The notes below the pieces were generated by a model. That model had not been told where the DNA came from. It was given only the letters and a program-made list of their open reading frames with translations, and searched no databases. Shown in pieces: positions 10,249 through 19,700 of a stretch of DNA of 33,778 nt; the stretch's first letter is position 1; each line of letters starts with the position of its first letter. Source of the stretch: an uncultured Bacteroidota bacterium (GTDB taxonomy: Bacteria > Bacteroidota > Bacteroidia > Flavobacteriales_F > PHOS-HE28); the NCBI GenBank assembly GCA_902825795.1, contig CADECG010000025.1, positions 1 through 33,778 of the forward strand, in the 5' to 3' direction. Made by a program: the position numbers and the translations under genes.

Positions 10249-11142
10249 ATGCTGTTGCAGCGCTTCATAGAGCACCTTACCTACGAGCGGCGCAGCAGTC
10301 CGCACACCGTACTGGCCTACCAGCGCGATCTGGGGCAATTGGCGGCGTTCATCAAGGAGAAGACCGGTAAGGAAGGGGCGGAGCATGCCGATGACCGCAC
10401 CGTGCGGTCGTGGATGATGCACTTGCTGGAGCGCGGCGATTCGCCCCGCACCGTCAACCGGAAACTCAGTGCCGTGCGGGCGTTCTTCCGTTTTGCCCGC
10501 ACCGTGGGCAGTGCGGATAGCGATCCCACGGCGCTCATTGAGCCGCCGAAAACGCCGAAGCGCTTACCGGAATTCATTGAGGAAGGGCGCATGGCCGCGG
10601 TGTTCACGGGAGATGAAGCCGCCCTCACCTTCAAAGGCCTTACGGACCGCACGATCCTTGAACTGCTCTACGGCACCGGTATGCGTTTGGCCGAGCTGCT
10701 GGGTCTGCGTCCGGGCGATGTGGATACCGCCTCGCGCACCTTGCGGGTACTGGGCAAACGGAACAAGGAACGCATCATTCCGCTCAGCGACCACTTGGCC
10801 CACGTGTTGATAACCTATATGAACGCCCGGAAAGTCGCTCTGGGCGGGGAGTCCGTTGCATTGCCGCTGTTGGTATCGGAAACCGGTGAACCCGTGGCAA
10901 GAAGAAGCGTACAACGTACCGTGGAACGCTACCTTAGCAGGGCCACCACGCAACGAAAACGCAGTCCACACGTTTTGAGACACACCTTCGCAACACACCT
11001 TCTGAACAACGGCGCCGATCTGAACGCCGTGAAGGAATTGCTGGGCCACGCCAACCTCGCTGCAACGCAAGTGTACACGCACAACACCGTGGAGAAACTG
11101 CGCAACGCACACCGGAAGGCCCACCCGCGCGGCGGCGAATGA
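10249..11142 (+). CDS. xerC: Tyrosine recombinase of the XerC/XerD family
   Basis: 297 residues. Such enzymes resolve chromosome dimers at dif with FtsK. The N-terminal SAM-like core-binding domain (1-90) holds TVLAYQRDLGQL and SPRTVNRKLSAVRAFF. The catalytic domain (about 105-285) shows Arg146 in GTGMRLAEL, Lys170 in VLGKRNKER, His241 and Arg244 in HVLRHTFATH, His267 in LLGHANL and the nucleophile Tyr276 in VYTHNTVEK. All catalytic residues are present. The place between rpsU and hpf is, to my knowledge, conserved in Bacteroidota and speaks for the housekeeping copy, not a mobile integrase. XerC versus XerD cannot be decided from sequence alone. It starts at ATG 10249 after a short gap with the CATCTGTG repeat and no clear promoter. 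Confidence 0.9.
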   Translation: MLLQRFIEHLTYERRSSPHTVLAYQRDLGQLAAFIKEKTGKEGAEHADDRTVRSWMMHLLERGDSPRTVNRKLSAVRAFFRFARTVGSADSDPTALIEPPKTPKRLPEFIEEGRMAAVFTGDEAALTFKGLTDRTILELLYGTGMRLAELLGLRPGDVDTASRTLRVLGKRNKERIIPLSDHLAHVLITYMNARKVALGGESVALPLLVSETGEPVARRSVQRTVERYLSRATTQRKRSPHVLRHTFATHLLNNGADLNAVKELLGHANLAATQVYTHNTVEKLRNAHRKAHPRGGE

Positions 11143-11173
11143 CCACGACACAACGAACCAAAATTCCCAGAAC

Positions 11174-11482
11174 ATGAACGTGCAAGTCCAGTCCATCCAT
11201 TTCGATGCCGACCAGAAACTCATCGCCTTCATCCAGGAGAAACTCGGCAAACTCACCCTCTTCCACGATCGTATCGTCAACGCGGAGGTCTTTCTGAAGA
11301 TCGACAAGGACACCAGCAACCGGGAGAACAAAGTGGCCGAATTGCGGTTGTCCGTGCCCGGTCGCGACCTGTTCAGTCAGCGCCGCAGCCGCACCTTCGA
11401 AGAAGCCGTGGACCAAGCTGCTGAAGCATTGCGGCGCCAGATGGAGCGCACCAAAGCCGTGCGGTTGCGCAAGGCTTCTTAA
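11174..11482 (+). CDS. hpf: Ribosome hibernation promoting factor, short form (HPF/RaiA)
   Basis: 102 residues, the size of the short form. The beta-alpha-beta-beta-beta-alpha fold is visible: MNVQVQSIHFDADQKLIAFI, then VFLKIDKD, KVAELRLSVPG, then the long C-terminal helix EEAVDQAAEALRRQMERTK. It binds between head and body of the 30S subunit at the A and P sites and blocks translation under stress. The long-form C-terminal dimerisation domain is absent. It lies 31 bases after xerC and is probably on one transcript with it, ending at the hairpins 11494-11543. Confidence 0.93.
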   Translation: MNVQVQSIHFDADQKLIAFIQEKLGKLTLFHDRIVNAEVFLKIDKDTSNRENKVAELRLSVPGRDLFSQRRSRTFEEAVDQAAEALRRQMERTKAVRLRKAS

Positions 11483-11493
11483 CCAGCACTTTC

Positions 11494-11543
11494 GCCGGTG
11501 GAACACCGGCTGGAACGACGGCCAAGGAATTTCCTTGGCCGTC
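11494..11543 (+). terminator. Double hairpin after hpf
   Basis: A first hairpin is GCCGGTG/CACCGGC (11494-11510, three-base loop). Six bases later a perfect 11-bp stem GACGGCCAAGG/CCTTGGCCGTC (11517-11543) has a five-base loop. No U-run follows; GTTT at 11547-11550 is part of the next promoter. It separates hpf from the tRNA/tuf promoter. Confidence 0.8.
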
Positions 11544-11547
11544 GGCG

Positions 11548-11577
11548 TTTGGTGCTACCGAACTAATCCTACATTTG
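11548..11577 (+). promoter_or_regulatory. Bacteroidota-type promoter for the tRNA/tuf operon
   Basis: TTTG at 11548-11551 is followed by 18 bases and TACATTTG at 11570-11577, which matches TAnnTTTG. The first tRNA begins 61 bases later. A 5' leader with a possible hairpin at about 11592-11613 lies between. Confidence 0.75.
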
Positions 11578-11638
11578 CAGTCCTTTTTCCGGACGAGTGC
11601 CCGGTTGAAGGGCTGTAGTTCTTTCTCTTGCTGTACCT

Positions 11639-11712
11639 GCCAATGTAGCTCAGCCGGCTAGAGCAGCTGATTTGTAATCAGCAGGTCGTGGGTTCGAGTC
11701 CCTCCATTGGCT
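11639..11712 (+). tRNA. tRNA-Thr (anticodon TGT)
   Basis: Acceptor stem GCCAATG/CATTGGC. The anticodon stem GCTGA/TCAGC encloses TTTGTAA, which gives anticodon TGT. The T-arm loop TTCGAGT is present, with one T-T mismatch in the T stem. The discriminator is T and CCA is not encoded. First tRNA of the tuf cluster. Confidence 0.95.
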
Positions 11713-11727
11713 CCTTGCGCCGATCAA

Positions 11728-11813
11728 GGGGAGATACCCAAGTGGCCAACGGGGGCAGACTGTAAATCTGCTGCTTCACAGCTTCACAGGTTCGAATCCT
11801 GTTCTCCCCACCA
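11728..11813 (+). tRNA. tRNA-Tyr (anticodon GTA), CCA encoded
   Basis: Acceptor stem GGGGAGA/TCTCCCC. The anticodon stem GCAGA/TCTGC encloses CTGTAAA, which gives GTA. A long variable arm (CTTCACAGCTTCA region) is typical of class II tRNA-Tyr. T loop TTCGAAT. CCA at 11811-11813 is encoded. Confidence 0.96.
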
Positions 11814-11866
11814 CAAGGAGCCACACTCTTTGGGACGACCGGCCGGATCTGGGTGAATGGATCAAC

Positions 11867-11939
11867 GCGGGAGTAGCTCAGTTGGTAGAGCATCAGCCTT
11901 CCAAGCTGAATGTCGCGGGTTCGAATCTCGTCTCCCGCT
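11867..11939 (+). tRNA. tRNA-Gly (anticodon TCC)
   Basis: Acceptor stem GCGGGAG/CTCCCGC. The anticodon stem TCAGC/GCTGA encloses CTTCCAA, which gives TCC. T loop TTCGAAT. Discriminator T; CCA is not encoded. Confidence 0.96.
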
Positions 11940-11999
11940 CTGCGACATCGAAAAGCGCATCGTTCTGCGTCGATCGATGAATGAGCAATAAGAATGTAG

Positions 12000-12071
<72 letters not shown>

Positions 12072-12203
12072 CAATCGGCAGAAACGCAATTCCCCGAGGG
12101 ATCGGTGGAAGTGCAGGTACAGTAGTAGAACGCGCACAGCGATCAGGCACCGCAACATCAACAACAAATCAACCCGATAGGTTCGGGAGCAAACACCGAG
12201 ATC

Positions 12204-13391
12204 ATGGCAAAGGAGACTTTCAAGAGGGACAAACCCCACGTGAACGTGGGCACCATCGGCCACGTTGACCACGGCAAGACAACGTTGACAGCAGCGATCA
12301 CCACCGTGCTGGCCTCCAAGGGCCTCAGCGAGGTGCGCAGCTTCGACTCGATCGACAATGCTCCTGAGGAGAAAGAGCGCGGTATCACCATCAATACCGC
12401 ACACGTAGAGTACTCAACAGCCAACCGTCACTACGCGCACGTTGACTGCCCAGGCCACGCTGACTATGTGAAGAACATGGTTACGGGTGCCGCCCAGATG
12501 GACGGTGCCATTCTGGTGGTCGCTGCTACGGACGGCCCCATGCCACAGACCCGTGAGCACATCCTGCTCGGCCGCCAAGTAGGTGTGCCCCGCATCGTGG
12601 TGTTCATGAACAAGGTGGATATGGTGGACGACGTCGAGTTGCTCGACCTCGTTGAAATGGAGATCCGCGAACTGTTGAGCTTCTACAGCTACGACGGCGA
12701 CAACACGCCTATCATCCGTGGTAGCGCTCTCGGCGCCCTCAATGGCGAAGCCAAGTGGGTGGACGAGCTGATGAAGCTGATGGACGCTGTTGATACCTAC
12801 ATCGAACTGCCTGTTCGTGCGGTGGACAAGCCTTTCCTGATGAGCGTGGAGGACGTGTTCTCCATCACCGGTCGTGGTACGGTTGCAACCGGCCGTATCG
12901 AGGCAGGTGTGATCAACACCGGCGACGAAGTGGACATCATTGGTATGATGAGCGAGAAACTCAAGAGCACCTGCACGGGTGTGGAGATGTTCCGCAAGAT
13001 CCTGGATCGTGGTGAGGCTGGCGACAACGTCGGTATCCTCCTCCGCGGTATTGAAAAGGACCAGATCCGTCGCGGTATGGTTATCGCGAAGCCGGGCAGC
13101 ATCACCCCGCACTTGCACTTCAAGGCCGAGATCTACGTGCTGAAGAAGGAAGAGGGTGGCCGTCACACGCCGTTCCACAACAAGTACCGTCCGCAGTTCT
13201 ATTTCCGCACCACCGATGTAACCGGCGAGATCACGCTGGAAGCCGGTCGCGAAATGGTGATGCCGGGCGATAACGTAACGATCGACGTTAGCCTGATCCA
13301 ACCGATCGCCATGGACAAGGGCCTCCGCTTCGCTATTCGCGAAGGTGGCCGTACCGTGGGTGCCGGTCAGGTAACCGAGATCCTGAAGTAA
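12204..13391 (+). CDS. tuf: Elongation factor Tu
   Basis: 395 residues, full length. It delivers aminoacyl-tRNA to the ribosomal A site using GTP. G1 GHVDHGKT is at residues 19-26, G3 DCPGH at 81-85 and G4 NKVD at 136-139. Domain 2 starts near [20 protein letters not shown] and domain 3 carries [21 protein letters not shown]. It lies 132 bases after the last tRNA with no terminator between, so it should share their promoter at 11548-11577, as in E. coli tufB. It begins at ATG 12204; upstream bases are A-rich with no Shine-Dalgarno. Confidence 0.98.
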   Translation: MAKETFKRDKPHVNVGTIGHVDHGKTTLTAAITTVLASKGLSEVRSFDSIDNAPEEKERGITINTAHVEYSTANRHYAHVDCPGHADYVKNMVTGAAQMDGAILVVAATDGPMPQTREHILLGRQVGVPRIVVFMNKVDMVDDVELLDLVEMEIRELLSFYSYDGDNTPIIRGSALGALNGEAKWVDELMKLMDAVDTYIELPVRAVDKPFLMSVEDVFSITGRGTVATGRIEAGVINTGDEVDIIGMMSEKLKSTCTGVEMFRKILDRGEAGDNVGILLRGIEKDQIRRGMVIAKPGSITPHLHFKAEIYVLKKEEGGRHTPFHNKYRPQFYFRTTDVTGEITLEAGREMVMPGDNVTIDVSLIQPIAMDKGLRFAIREGGRTVGAGQVTEILK

Positions 13392-13402
13392 CAACCACCA
13401 TT

Positions 13403-13436
13403 GGTAGTGGGGGCCCGACTTGTCGGGCCCCAGCTA
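13403..13436 (+). terminator. Long GC hairpin between tuf and tRNA-Trp
   Basis: GGGGCCCGAC (13410-13419) and GTCGGGCCCC (13422-13431) are perfectly complementary around TT. Outside them GGTAG (13403-13407) can pair with CTACC (13433-13437). There is no U-run. It may partly terminate after tuf or be a processing point that frees tRNA-Trp. Confidence 0.65.
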
Positions 13437-13460
13437 CCGAAGGCTAACCAACAAGAACGA

Positions 13461-13536
13461 ACGGGTGTAGCTCAATTGGTAGAGCGACGGTCTCCAAAAC
13501 CGTAGGCTGCGGGTTCGATTCCTGCCACCCGTGCCA
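13461..13536 (+). tRNA. tRNA-Trp (anticodon CCA), CCA end encoded
   Basis: Acceptor stem ACGGGTG/CACCCGT. The anticodon stem ACGGT/ACCGT encloses CTCCAAA, which gives CCA. T loop TTCGATT. Discriminator G followed by encoded CCA. It sits between tuf and secE, a common arrangement in bacteria. Confidence 0.96.
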
Positions 13537-13559
13537 AGCACCCATCACCGAACATCAAC

Positions 13560-13793
13560 GTGGCCAACTTCAAGACATACCTCGAAGAGTCCTACAACGA
13601 GCTGGTCAACAAAGTGAGTTGGCCTACGTGGAAGGAACTGCAGGGCAGCGCCATCGTGGTGCTTGTATCGGCCATGATCCTTGCGTTGCTGGTGTTCGTC
13701 ATGGACTACATCTTCGGCGCCCAGAACATGGGCCAGGGCAATACGTCATTCTGGAAAGGAATGGTCGGGTTCATTTACACTCTGTTCCAATAG
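13560..13793 (+). CDS. secE: Preprotein translocase subunit SecE
   Basis: 77 residues from a GTG start at 13560, 23 bases after the tRNA-Trp CCA end. The short SecE form has an amphipathic helix FKTYLEESYNELVNKVSWPTWKEL with the conserved KVSWPT motif. One transmembrane helix follows (about 29-49, SAIVVLVSAMILALLVFVMDY). It clamps SecY in the inner membrane. The nusG ATG follows after 7 bases, so the two are translated from one message. Confidence 0.95.
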   Translation: MANFKTYLEESYNELVNKVSWPTWKELQGSAIVVLVSAMILALLVFVMDYIFGAQNMGQGNTSFWKGMVGFIYTLFQ

Positions 13794-13800
13794 TCTCAAG

Positions 13801-14355
13801 ATGGCAGAGGTAGCAACGAAGAAGTGGTACGTGGTGCGCGCCATCTCCGGTAAGGAGAAGAAGGTGAAGGAGATGATCGATCTGGAGGTGAAGCGTTCCA
13901 ACATGGGGACCTACATCAGCCAGGTGCTAATCCCCATGGAGAAGTTCTACCAGATCCGCGAGGGCAAGAAGGTGAGCAAAGAGCGCAACTTCTTCCCCGG
14001 TTACGTGCTGATCGAAGCGGACCTCACCGGCGAGATCGCGCACACGTTGAAACAACTGCCCAATGTGATCGGTTTCCTCGGCAGCGAAAAGGGCGGCGAT
14101 GCCGTTCCCTTGCGCATCAGTGAGGTGAACCGGATCCTGGGTAAGGTGGACGAATTGGCCGAGAGCACCGAATCGAACAACAATCCTTACCACCTCGGTG
14201 AGGGTGTGAAGGTGATCGATGGTCCCTTCAATGGCTTCAATGGAGTGATCGAGGAGATCAACGAAGAGAAAAAGAAACTGAAAGTGATGGTGAAGATCTT
14301 CGGGCGTAAGACCCCGCTGGAACTGAGCTTCATGCAAGTAGAGAAAGAGTCATAG
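13801..14355 (+). CDS. nusG: Transcription termination/antitermination factor NusG
   Basis: 184 residues from ATG 13801. The frame is open upstream within secE, but the N-terminal NGN domain begins here at MAEVATKKWYVVRAISGKEKKV. NGN motif FFPGYVLIEAD is near residues 63-73. The C-terminal KOW domain holds VKVIDGPFNGFNGVIEEI. It binds RNA polymerase beta' and links it to Rho or ribosomes. It lies between secE and rplK as in most bacteria. A strong hairpin begins in its stop codon. Confidence 0.96.
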   Translation: MAEVATKKWYVVRAISGKEKKVKEMIDLEVKRSNMGTYISQVLIPMEKFYQIREGKKVSKERNFFPGYVLIEADLTGEIAHTLKQLPNVIGFLGSEKGGDAVPLRISEVNRILGKVDELAESTESNNNPYHLGEGVKVIDGPFNGFNGVIEEINEEKKKLKVMVKIFGRKTPLELSFMQVEKES

Positions 14356-14402
14356 GATGACGCTTGCGTCGTCCTGTTGTAAGGGCGACGTTAACGTCGC
14401 CC
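14354..14402 (+). terminator. Two hairpins between nusG and rplK
   Basis: The first (14354-14375) has a 10-bp stem AGGATGACGC/GCGTCGTCCT with one G-T wobble. It starts inside the nusG TAG and is followed by GTTGT. The second (14383-14402) is a perfect 20-base palindrome, GGGCGACGTTAACGTCGCCC. A third small one, GCCCT/AGGGC, lies at about 14435-14449 before rplK. They could attenuate read-through or be processing sites. Confidence 0.65.
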
Positions 14403-14476
14403 CGACAGAAAGGATAGAGAAAGTAAACCCGTCCGAGCCCTGACCAAGGGCGCTAGAGGACACAAATTCGAAAGCA

Positions 14477-14923
14477 ATGGCAAAGGAGATCGGAGCTCTG
14501 GTGAAGCTCCAAGTAAAAGGAGGGGCAGCGAACCCCTCACCGCCCATCGGCCCGGCATTGGGCGCGAAAGGCGTTAACATCATGGAGTTCTGCAAGCAGT
14601 TCAACGCTCGCACGCAGGACAAGGCAGGCAAAGTCCTCCCCGTGGTGATCACCGTGTACGTCGACAAGTCGTTCGACTTCGTGATCAAAACGCCGCCCGC
14701 AGCGGTGCAGATCATCGATGCAGCCAAGATCAAAGGCGGCAGCGGAACCCCGAACAGCAAGAAGGTGGGTACCATCAATTGGGAGCAGGTGAAAGCCATC
14801 GCTCTCGATAAGATGCCCGACCTGAACTGCTTCACCGAGGAAAGCGCCATGAGCATGGTGGCCGGTACGGCCCGCAGCATGGGCGTTACGGTTACCGGTA
14901 CGAACCCATTCGAAAAAGCTTGA
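14477..14923 (+). CDS. rplK: 50S ribosomal protein L11
   Basis: 148 residues, slightly above the usual 141-142. The N-terminal domain [24 protein letters not shown] is the thiostrepton and release-factor contact. The C-terminal rRNA-binding domain has [19 protein letters not shown]11 forms the GTPase-associated centre with L10 and L7/L12, and it is needed for RelA activation where RelA is present. It is followed at 4 bases by rplA. Confidence 0.97.
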   Translation: MAKEIGALVKLQVKGGAANPSPPIGPALGAKGVNIMEFCKQFNARTQDKAGKVLPVVITVYVDKSFDFVIKTPPAAVQIIDAAKIKGGSGTPNSKKVGTINWEQVKAIALDKMPDLNCFTEESAMSMVAGTARSMGVTVTGTNPFEKA

Positions 14924-14927
14924 ACCC

Positions 14928-15623
14928 ATGCCGACCCTGAGCAAGAAGCGCAAGGCCGCCATGGCCAAGTTCGATAGCACGAAGAGCTACAACCTCGCAG
15001 AGGCCACCAGCATCGTGAAGCAAGTGAGCACCACCAAGTTCGATGCAACGGTCGATATCGCCGTGCGCCTTGGTGTTGACCCCAAGAAGAGCACCGAAAT
15101 GGTGCGTGGAACGGTGAGCTTGCCACATGGCACCGGCCGTACCGTGAAGGTGTTGGTGCTCGCTGACCCCGCCAAGTGCGAGGAAGCGATGGCCGCCGGT
15201 GCCGACATGGCCGGATTGGACGAGTACGTTGAGAAGATCAAGGGCGGGTGGACCGCTGTTGATGTGATCATCTGCACGCCCGCCGTGATGGCGAAAGTGG
15301 GTGCACTGGGCCGCGTGCTCGGTCCCCGCGGTTTGATGCCGAACCCCAAGACCGGTACCGTTACCATGGACGTGGCCAAGGCCGTGAAAGAGGTGAAGGC
15401 CGGTAAGATCGACTTCAAGGTGGACAAGGCCGGTATCATCCACGCGGTGATCGGCAAAGCCAGCTTCGACGCCGTGAAATTGAGCGAGAACGCGAACGAA
15501 CTGTTGCAGACCCTGCTGAAGCTGAAGCCCAGCACCAGCAAAGGGGTTTACATCAGGAGCATTTGTATCAGCAGCACCATGAGCCCTGGTGTTCTTGTGG
15601 ACGCAAGGACCGTAGCCAACTAA
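14928..15623 (+). CDS. rplA: 50S ribosomal protein L1
   Basis: 231 residues, usual length. The family signature around [18 protein letters not shown] is clear. L1 forms the mobile stalk at the E site and in many bacteria represses its own rplKA message. A specific L1-binding leader could not be identified here. The stop TAA is followed by a perfect palindrome before rplJ. Confidence 0.97.
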   Translation: MPTLSKKRKAAMAKFDSTKSYNLAEATSIVKQVSTTKFDATVDIAVRLGVDPKKSTEMVRGTVSLPHGTGRTVKVLVLADPAKCEEAMAAGADMAGLDEYVEKIKGGWTAVDVIICTPAVMAKVGALGRVLGPRGLMPNPKTGTVTMDVAKAVKEVKAGKIDFKVDKAGIIHAVIGKASFDAVKLSENANELLQTLLKLKPSTSKGVYIRSICISSTMSPGVLVDARTVAN

Positions 15624-15631
15624 ACATGTAC

Positions 15632-15651
15632 GGGCCGATGATCATCGGCCC
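15632..15651 (+). promoter_or_regulatory. Perfect 20-base palindrome in the rplA-rplJ gap
   Basis: GGGCCGATGATCATCGGCCC spans 15632-15651 and ends 14 bases before the rplJ ATG. In E. coli the region before rplJ holds the L10-L12 autoregulatory leader; a link is only inferred from position. It could equally be a processing site or a weak terminator without a U-run. Confidence 0.5.
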
Positions 15652-15665
15652 CAACGATCTTCCAC

Positions 15666-16199
15666 ATGAACCGCACAGAGAAAGACAACATGATCAATGA
15701 GCTCGTCGGCGAGCTCAGCGAGGCGAACGTGTTCTACCTCACCGATAGCTCGGCCATGTCGGCCGAACAGACCAGCAAGCTGCGTCGCGCCATGTTCACC
15801 AGCGGCATCCGTATGCGCGTTGTGAAGAACACGCTGCTGCGCAAAGCGCTGGAGCGTGTCGAAGGCAAGGACTACAGCGAACTGTACCCCACACTCGTTG
15901 GCCAAACGGCACTGCTCTTCGCACAGAAGGGCAACGCACCGGCCAAAGTGATCTCCGATTTCCGCAGGAAGAGCCCCAAGCCCGTGCTGAAGAGCGCGTG
16001 GATCGATGAGGCCATCTTCGTTGGCGACGACCAATTGGCCATCCTCACCAGCCTGAAGGGCAAAGAGGAGCTGATCGGCGACATCATTGCATTGCTCCAA
16101 AGCCCGCTCAAGAACGTGATCAGCGCCCTGCAAGGCGGTGGTGGCCACAAGATCGCAGGCTTGGTAAAATCATTGGAAGAACGCGCAGCAAAAGCCTGA
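15666..16199 (+). CDS. rplJ: 50S ribosomal protein L10
   Basis: 177 residues. The N-terminal domain has [21 protein letters not shown], then [17 protein letters not shown] and [15 protein letters not shown], the L10 rRNA-binding face. The C-terminal helix ([23 protein letters not shown] region) is the attachment site of L7/L12 dimers. It anchors the stalk and usually controls translation of the rplJL message. Confidence 0.96.
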   Translation: MNRTEKDNMINELVGELSEANVFYLTDSSAMSAEQTSKLRRAMFTSGIRMRVVKNTLLRKALERVEGKDYSELYPTLVGQTALLFAQKGNAPAKVISDFRRKSPKPVLKSAWIDEAIFVGDDQLAILTSLKGKEELIGDIIALLQSPLKNVISALQGGGGHKIAGLVKSLEERAAKA

Positions 16200-16257
16200 C
16201 GCACTTCCTGAACCCGTTACGCACTTCCACACAAGAAATCTCAACAACCCGAATAAC

Positions 16258-16635
16258 ATGGCAGACGTGAAATCACTGGGCGATACCCTCGTGGGCCTCA
16301 CCGTGAAAGAGGTGAGCGAACTCGCTCAATACCTGAAGGATACTTATGGCATCGAGCCTGCTGCTGCAGCCGTTGCTGTTGCAGTTGGTGGTGGTGCTGG
16401 TGGTGGCGAAGCCGCTGCAGCTAAGACCAGCTTCGATGTGATCCTGAAAGCCGGTGGCCAGAACAAACTGGCCGTGGTGAAGCTCGTGAAAGAGCTTACC
16501 GGACTGGGCCTGAAGGAGGCAAAAGACCTCGTTGACGGTGCTCCGAAGCCGCTGAAGGAAGGTGTTTCCAAAGAGGAAGCCGAGAGCCTGAAGCAGCAAC
16601 TGACGGAAGCCGGCGCCGAAGTTGAGGTTAAGTAA
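16258..16635 (+). CDS. rplL: 50S ribosomal protein L7/L12
   Basis: 125 residues. The N-terminal dimerisation helix ([24 protein letters not shown]) is followed by an Ala/Gly/Val-rich hinge at residues 36-57. The C-terminal domain ([23 protein letters not shown] ... [16 protein letters not shown] ... [21 protein letters not shown]) recruits GTPase factors. It lies 58 bases after rplJ and is probably made in excess over the other stalk proteins. Confidence 0.97.
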   Translation: MADVKSLGDTLVGLTVKEVSELAQYLKDTYGIEPAAAAVAVAVGGGAGGGEAAAAKTSFDVILKAGGQNKLAVVKLVKELTGLGLKEAKDLVDGAPKPLKEGVSKEEAESLKQQLTEAGAEVEVK

Positions 16636-16663
16636 GCACCTCCGCGCCAAGCATTGAGCAGGC

Positions 16664-16686
16664 CGGACCGCTGAAGGAGCGGTCCG
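16664..16686 (+). terminator. Hairpin between rplL and rpoB (attenuator candidate)
   Basis: CGGACCGCT/AGCGGTCCG form a perfect 9-bp stem around GAAGG, 28 bases after the rplL stop. No U-run follows. E. coli has a partial terminator at the same place that lowers rpoBC transcription; here that role is inferred from position alone. Confidence 0.6.
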
Positions 16687-16752
16687 TGCCTGCCTGCGGC
16701 GTTTATGCCGTACCACGTATTTCCTCCTTCACTTCAACCCCGATCGCACCCC

Positions 16753-19700
16753 ATGGCCCAGGCGAAGACCAGCACCACCAAGAAGAACAAGCGCATCGAT
16801 TTCGGGTCGAACTTGCTCTCGAAAGACTACCCCGACTTCCTTGACATCCAGCTCAAGAGCTTCGAGGAGTTTTTCCAGATCGAGACCCTCCCGGAGAACC
16901 GTTCGCACGAAGGTCTTTTCAAGACTTTCCAAGAGAACTTCCCCATTACCGATACGCGCAACCAGTTCGTACTGGAATTCCTCGATTATTTCATCGACCC
17001 GCCCCGGTACAGCATCGATGAGTGCATCGAGCGTGGTCTTACCTACAGCGTGCCGCTGAAGGCCAAGCTGAAGCTGTATTGCACCGATCCCGAGCACGAG
17101 GATTTCGAGACCATCGTGCAGGACGTGTATCTGGGCCAGATCCCCTACATGACCCCCAAAGGCTCGTTCGTGGTGAACGGGGCCGAGCGTGTGGTCGTTA
17201 GCCAATTGCACCGTAGCCCGGGCGTGTTCTTCGGCCAAAGCCGCCACGCCAACGGCACCAAATTGTACAGCGCCCGTGTCATCCCGTTCAAAGGGTCGTG
17301 GATCGAATTCGCCACGGACATCAACGGCGTGATGTACGCATACATCGATCGTAAGAAGAAGTTGCCGGTGACCACGTTGTTGCGTGCCATCGGTTTCGAA
17401 AGCGACAAGCAGATCCTGGAGATCTTCGGCCTGGCCGACGAGATCAAGGTGACCAAGGCCGCGCTGAAGGAAAGCGTGGGCCGCAAGCTGGCTGCCCGTG
17501 TACTGAAGACCTGGGTTGAGGACTTCGTGGACGAGGATACCGGCGAAGTAGTGAGCATCGAGCGGAACGAAGTGCTGATCGATCGTGAAACGATCATCGA
17601 AGAGCACCACGTGGAGATGATCGCGGAGAGCGGTGCCAAAACCGTGATCCTGCACAAGAAGGAGATCAACGCCGCCGATTACGCGCTGATCTACAACACC
17701 CTGCAAAAGGATACCTCGAACAGCGAAAAAGAAGCTGTGGAAGTGATCTACCGCCAATTGCGGAATGCGGAACCACCCGATATCGAAACCGCCCGTGGCG
17801 TGATCGACAAGCTGTTCTTCAGTGAGCAGCGTTACGACCTCGGTGAAGTGGGTCGTTACCGGATCAACAAGAAGCTCGGCCTCGAGAGCGAACTGAGCGT
17901 TCGCGTATTGACCAAAGAGGACATCATCAGCATCATCAAGTTCCTGATCGAACTGGTGAACGTGAAGGCCGATGTGGACGATATCGACCACTTGAGCAAC
18001 CGTCGTGTACGTACCGTGGGCGAGCAGTTGCACGCCCAGTTCGGCGTGGGTCTGGCCCGTATGGCCCGCACCATTCGCGAGCGTATGAACGTGCGCGACA
18101 ACGAGGTCTTCACGCCTACCGATCTGATCAATGCCAAAACCCTGAGCTCGGTGATCAACTCGTTCTTCGGAACGAACCAGTTGAGCCAGTTCATGGACCA
18201 GACGAACCCGCTGGCCGAGATCACCCACAAGCGTCGTATGTCGGCACTCGGACCCGGAGGTCTGAGCCGCGAGCGCGCTGGCTTCGAGGTACGTGACGTG
18301 CACTACACGCACTACGGTCGTCTTTGCACCATCGAGACGCCTGAAGGACCGAACATCGGTTTGATCAGCAGCTTGTGCGTGTACAGCAAGATCAACAGCC
18401 TCGGCTTCATCGAGACGCCTTATCGCCACGTGAAAGCAGGCAAGGTTGATCTGAAGAGCGAGGTGGTTTACCTCACCGCCGAGGAGGAGGACAACAAGAT
18501 GATCGCCCAGGCCAACGCCTTGGTGAACGAGGACGGTACGTTCGAAGGGCACCGCGTTAAAGCGCGCCTCATGGGCGACTTCCCTGTGGTGGAGCCGACC
18601 GAACTGCACTTGATGGACGTGGCGCCGAACCAGATCGCGTCGATCGCAGCGTCGTTGATCCCGTTCCTGGAGCACAACGACGCCAACCGTGCGCTCATGG
18701 GATCGAACATGATGCGTCAAGCCGTGCCGCTGCTGCGGCCCGAGGCCCCGATCGTGGGTACCGGCTTGGAAGAACTGGTTGCACGCGACAGCCGTGTGCT
18801 ATTGACCGCGGAAGGCGAAGGCACTGTGAAATACGTGGACAGCGATCGCATCCTGATCGAATACAAGCGTACCGAAGACCAACGCACCGTAAGCTTCGAA
18901 GGGGACGAGAAAGAGTACAAGCTCACCAAGTTCCTGAAGACCAACCAAAGCACTTGCATGAACCTGCGCCCATTGGTGCGCAAGGGTGATAAGGTGACAG
19001 CGGGCCAGACGCTCTGCGAAGGCTACGGCACACAGGACGGTGAGCTGGCTATCGGCCGGAACCTCGTTGTGGCGTTCATGCCATGGAAGGGGAACAACTT
19101 CGAGGATGCTATCGTGCTCAGCGAGCGCGTGAGCCGCGAGGACGTGTTCACCTCGATCCACATCGACGAGTACAACATGGAGGTGCGCGATACCAAGCGT
19201 GGCTTGGAGGAACTCACCGCCGATATCCCGAACGTTTCGGAAGAAGCGACGAAGGACCTCGACGAGAACGGCTTGATCCGCATCGGTGCCGAGATCAACG
19301 AAGGCGATATCCTCATCGGCAAGATCACGCCGAAAGGGGAGACCGATCCAAGCCCGGAGGAAAAACTGCTCCGTGCCATCTTCGGTGATAAGGCGGGTGA
19401 TGTGAAGGACGCTTCGATGAAAGCGCCTCCAAGTACCAAGGGTATTGTCATCGACAAGAAACTCTTCAGCCGCGCCATCAAGGACAAGAAGAGCAAGGGC
19501 AACGAGAAAGGAGTTCTGGAGGCCATCGACAAGGATTACGACAAGGAGCTCGCGACCTTGAAGGATCTCCTCGTGGAGAAGATGATGAAGTTCATGGGTG
19601 GTCTCACCTGCAACGGCATCTTCAACAAGTACAAGGAGGATATGGTGAAGAAGGGAACCAAGTTCACGGCCAAGGTGCTACAGGGCATCGACTACGTGAC

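Noticed and set aside
10249-11142. Integrase of a mobile island inserted at the tRNA cluster
   Set aside because: The recombinase lies in the conserved rpsU-xerC-hpf order, no duplicated tRNA end or cargo genes are seen, so it is a housekeeping Xer protein.
12414-13394. 326-codon antisense frame in tuf
   Set aside because: Shadow of the EF-Tu gene; His/Val-rich composition and no start context.
16729-18720. 663-codon antisense frame in rpoB
   Set aside because: Shadow of rpoB due to codon bias; no recognisable domain.
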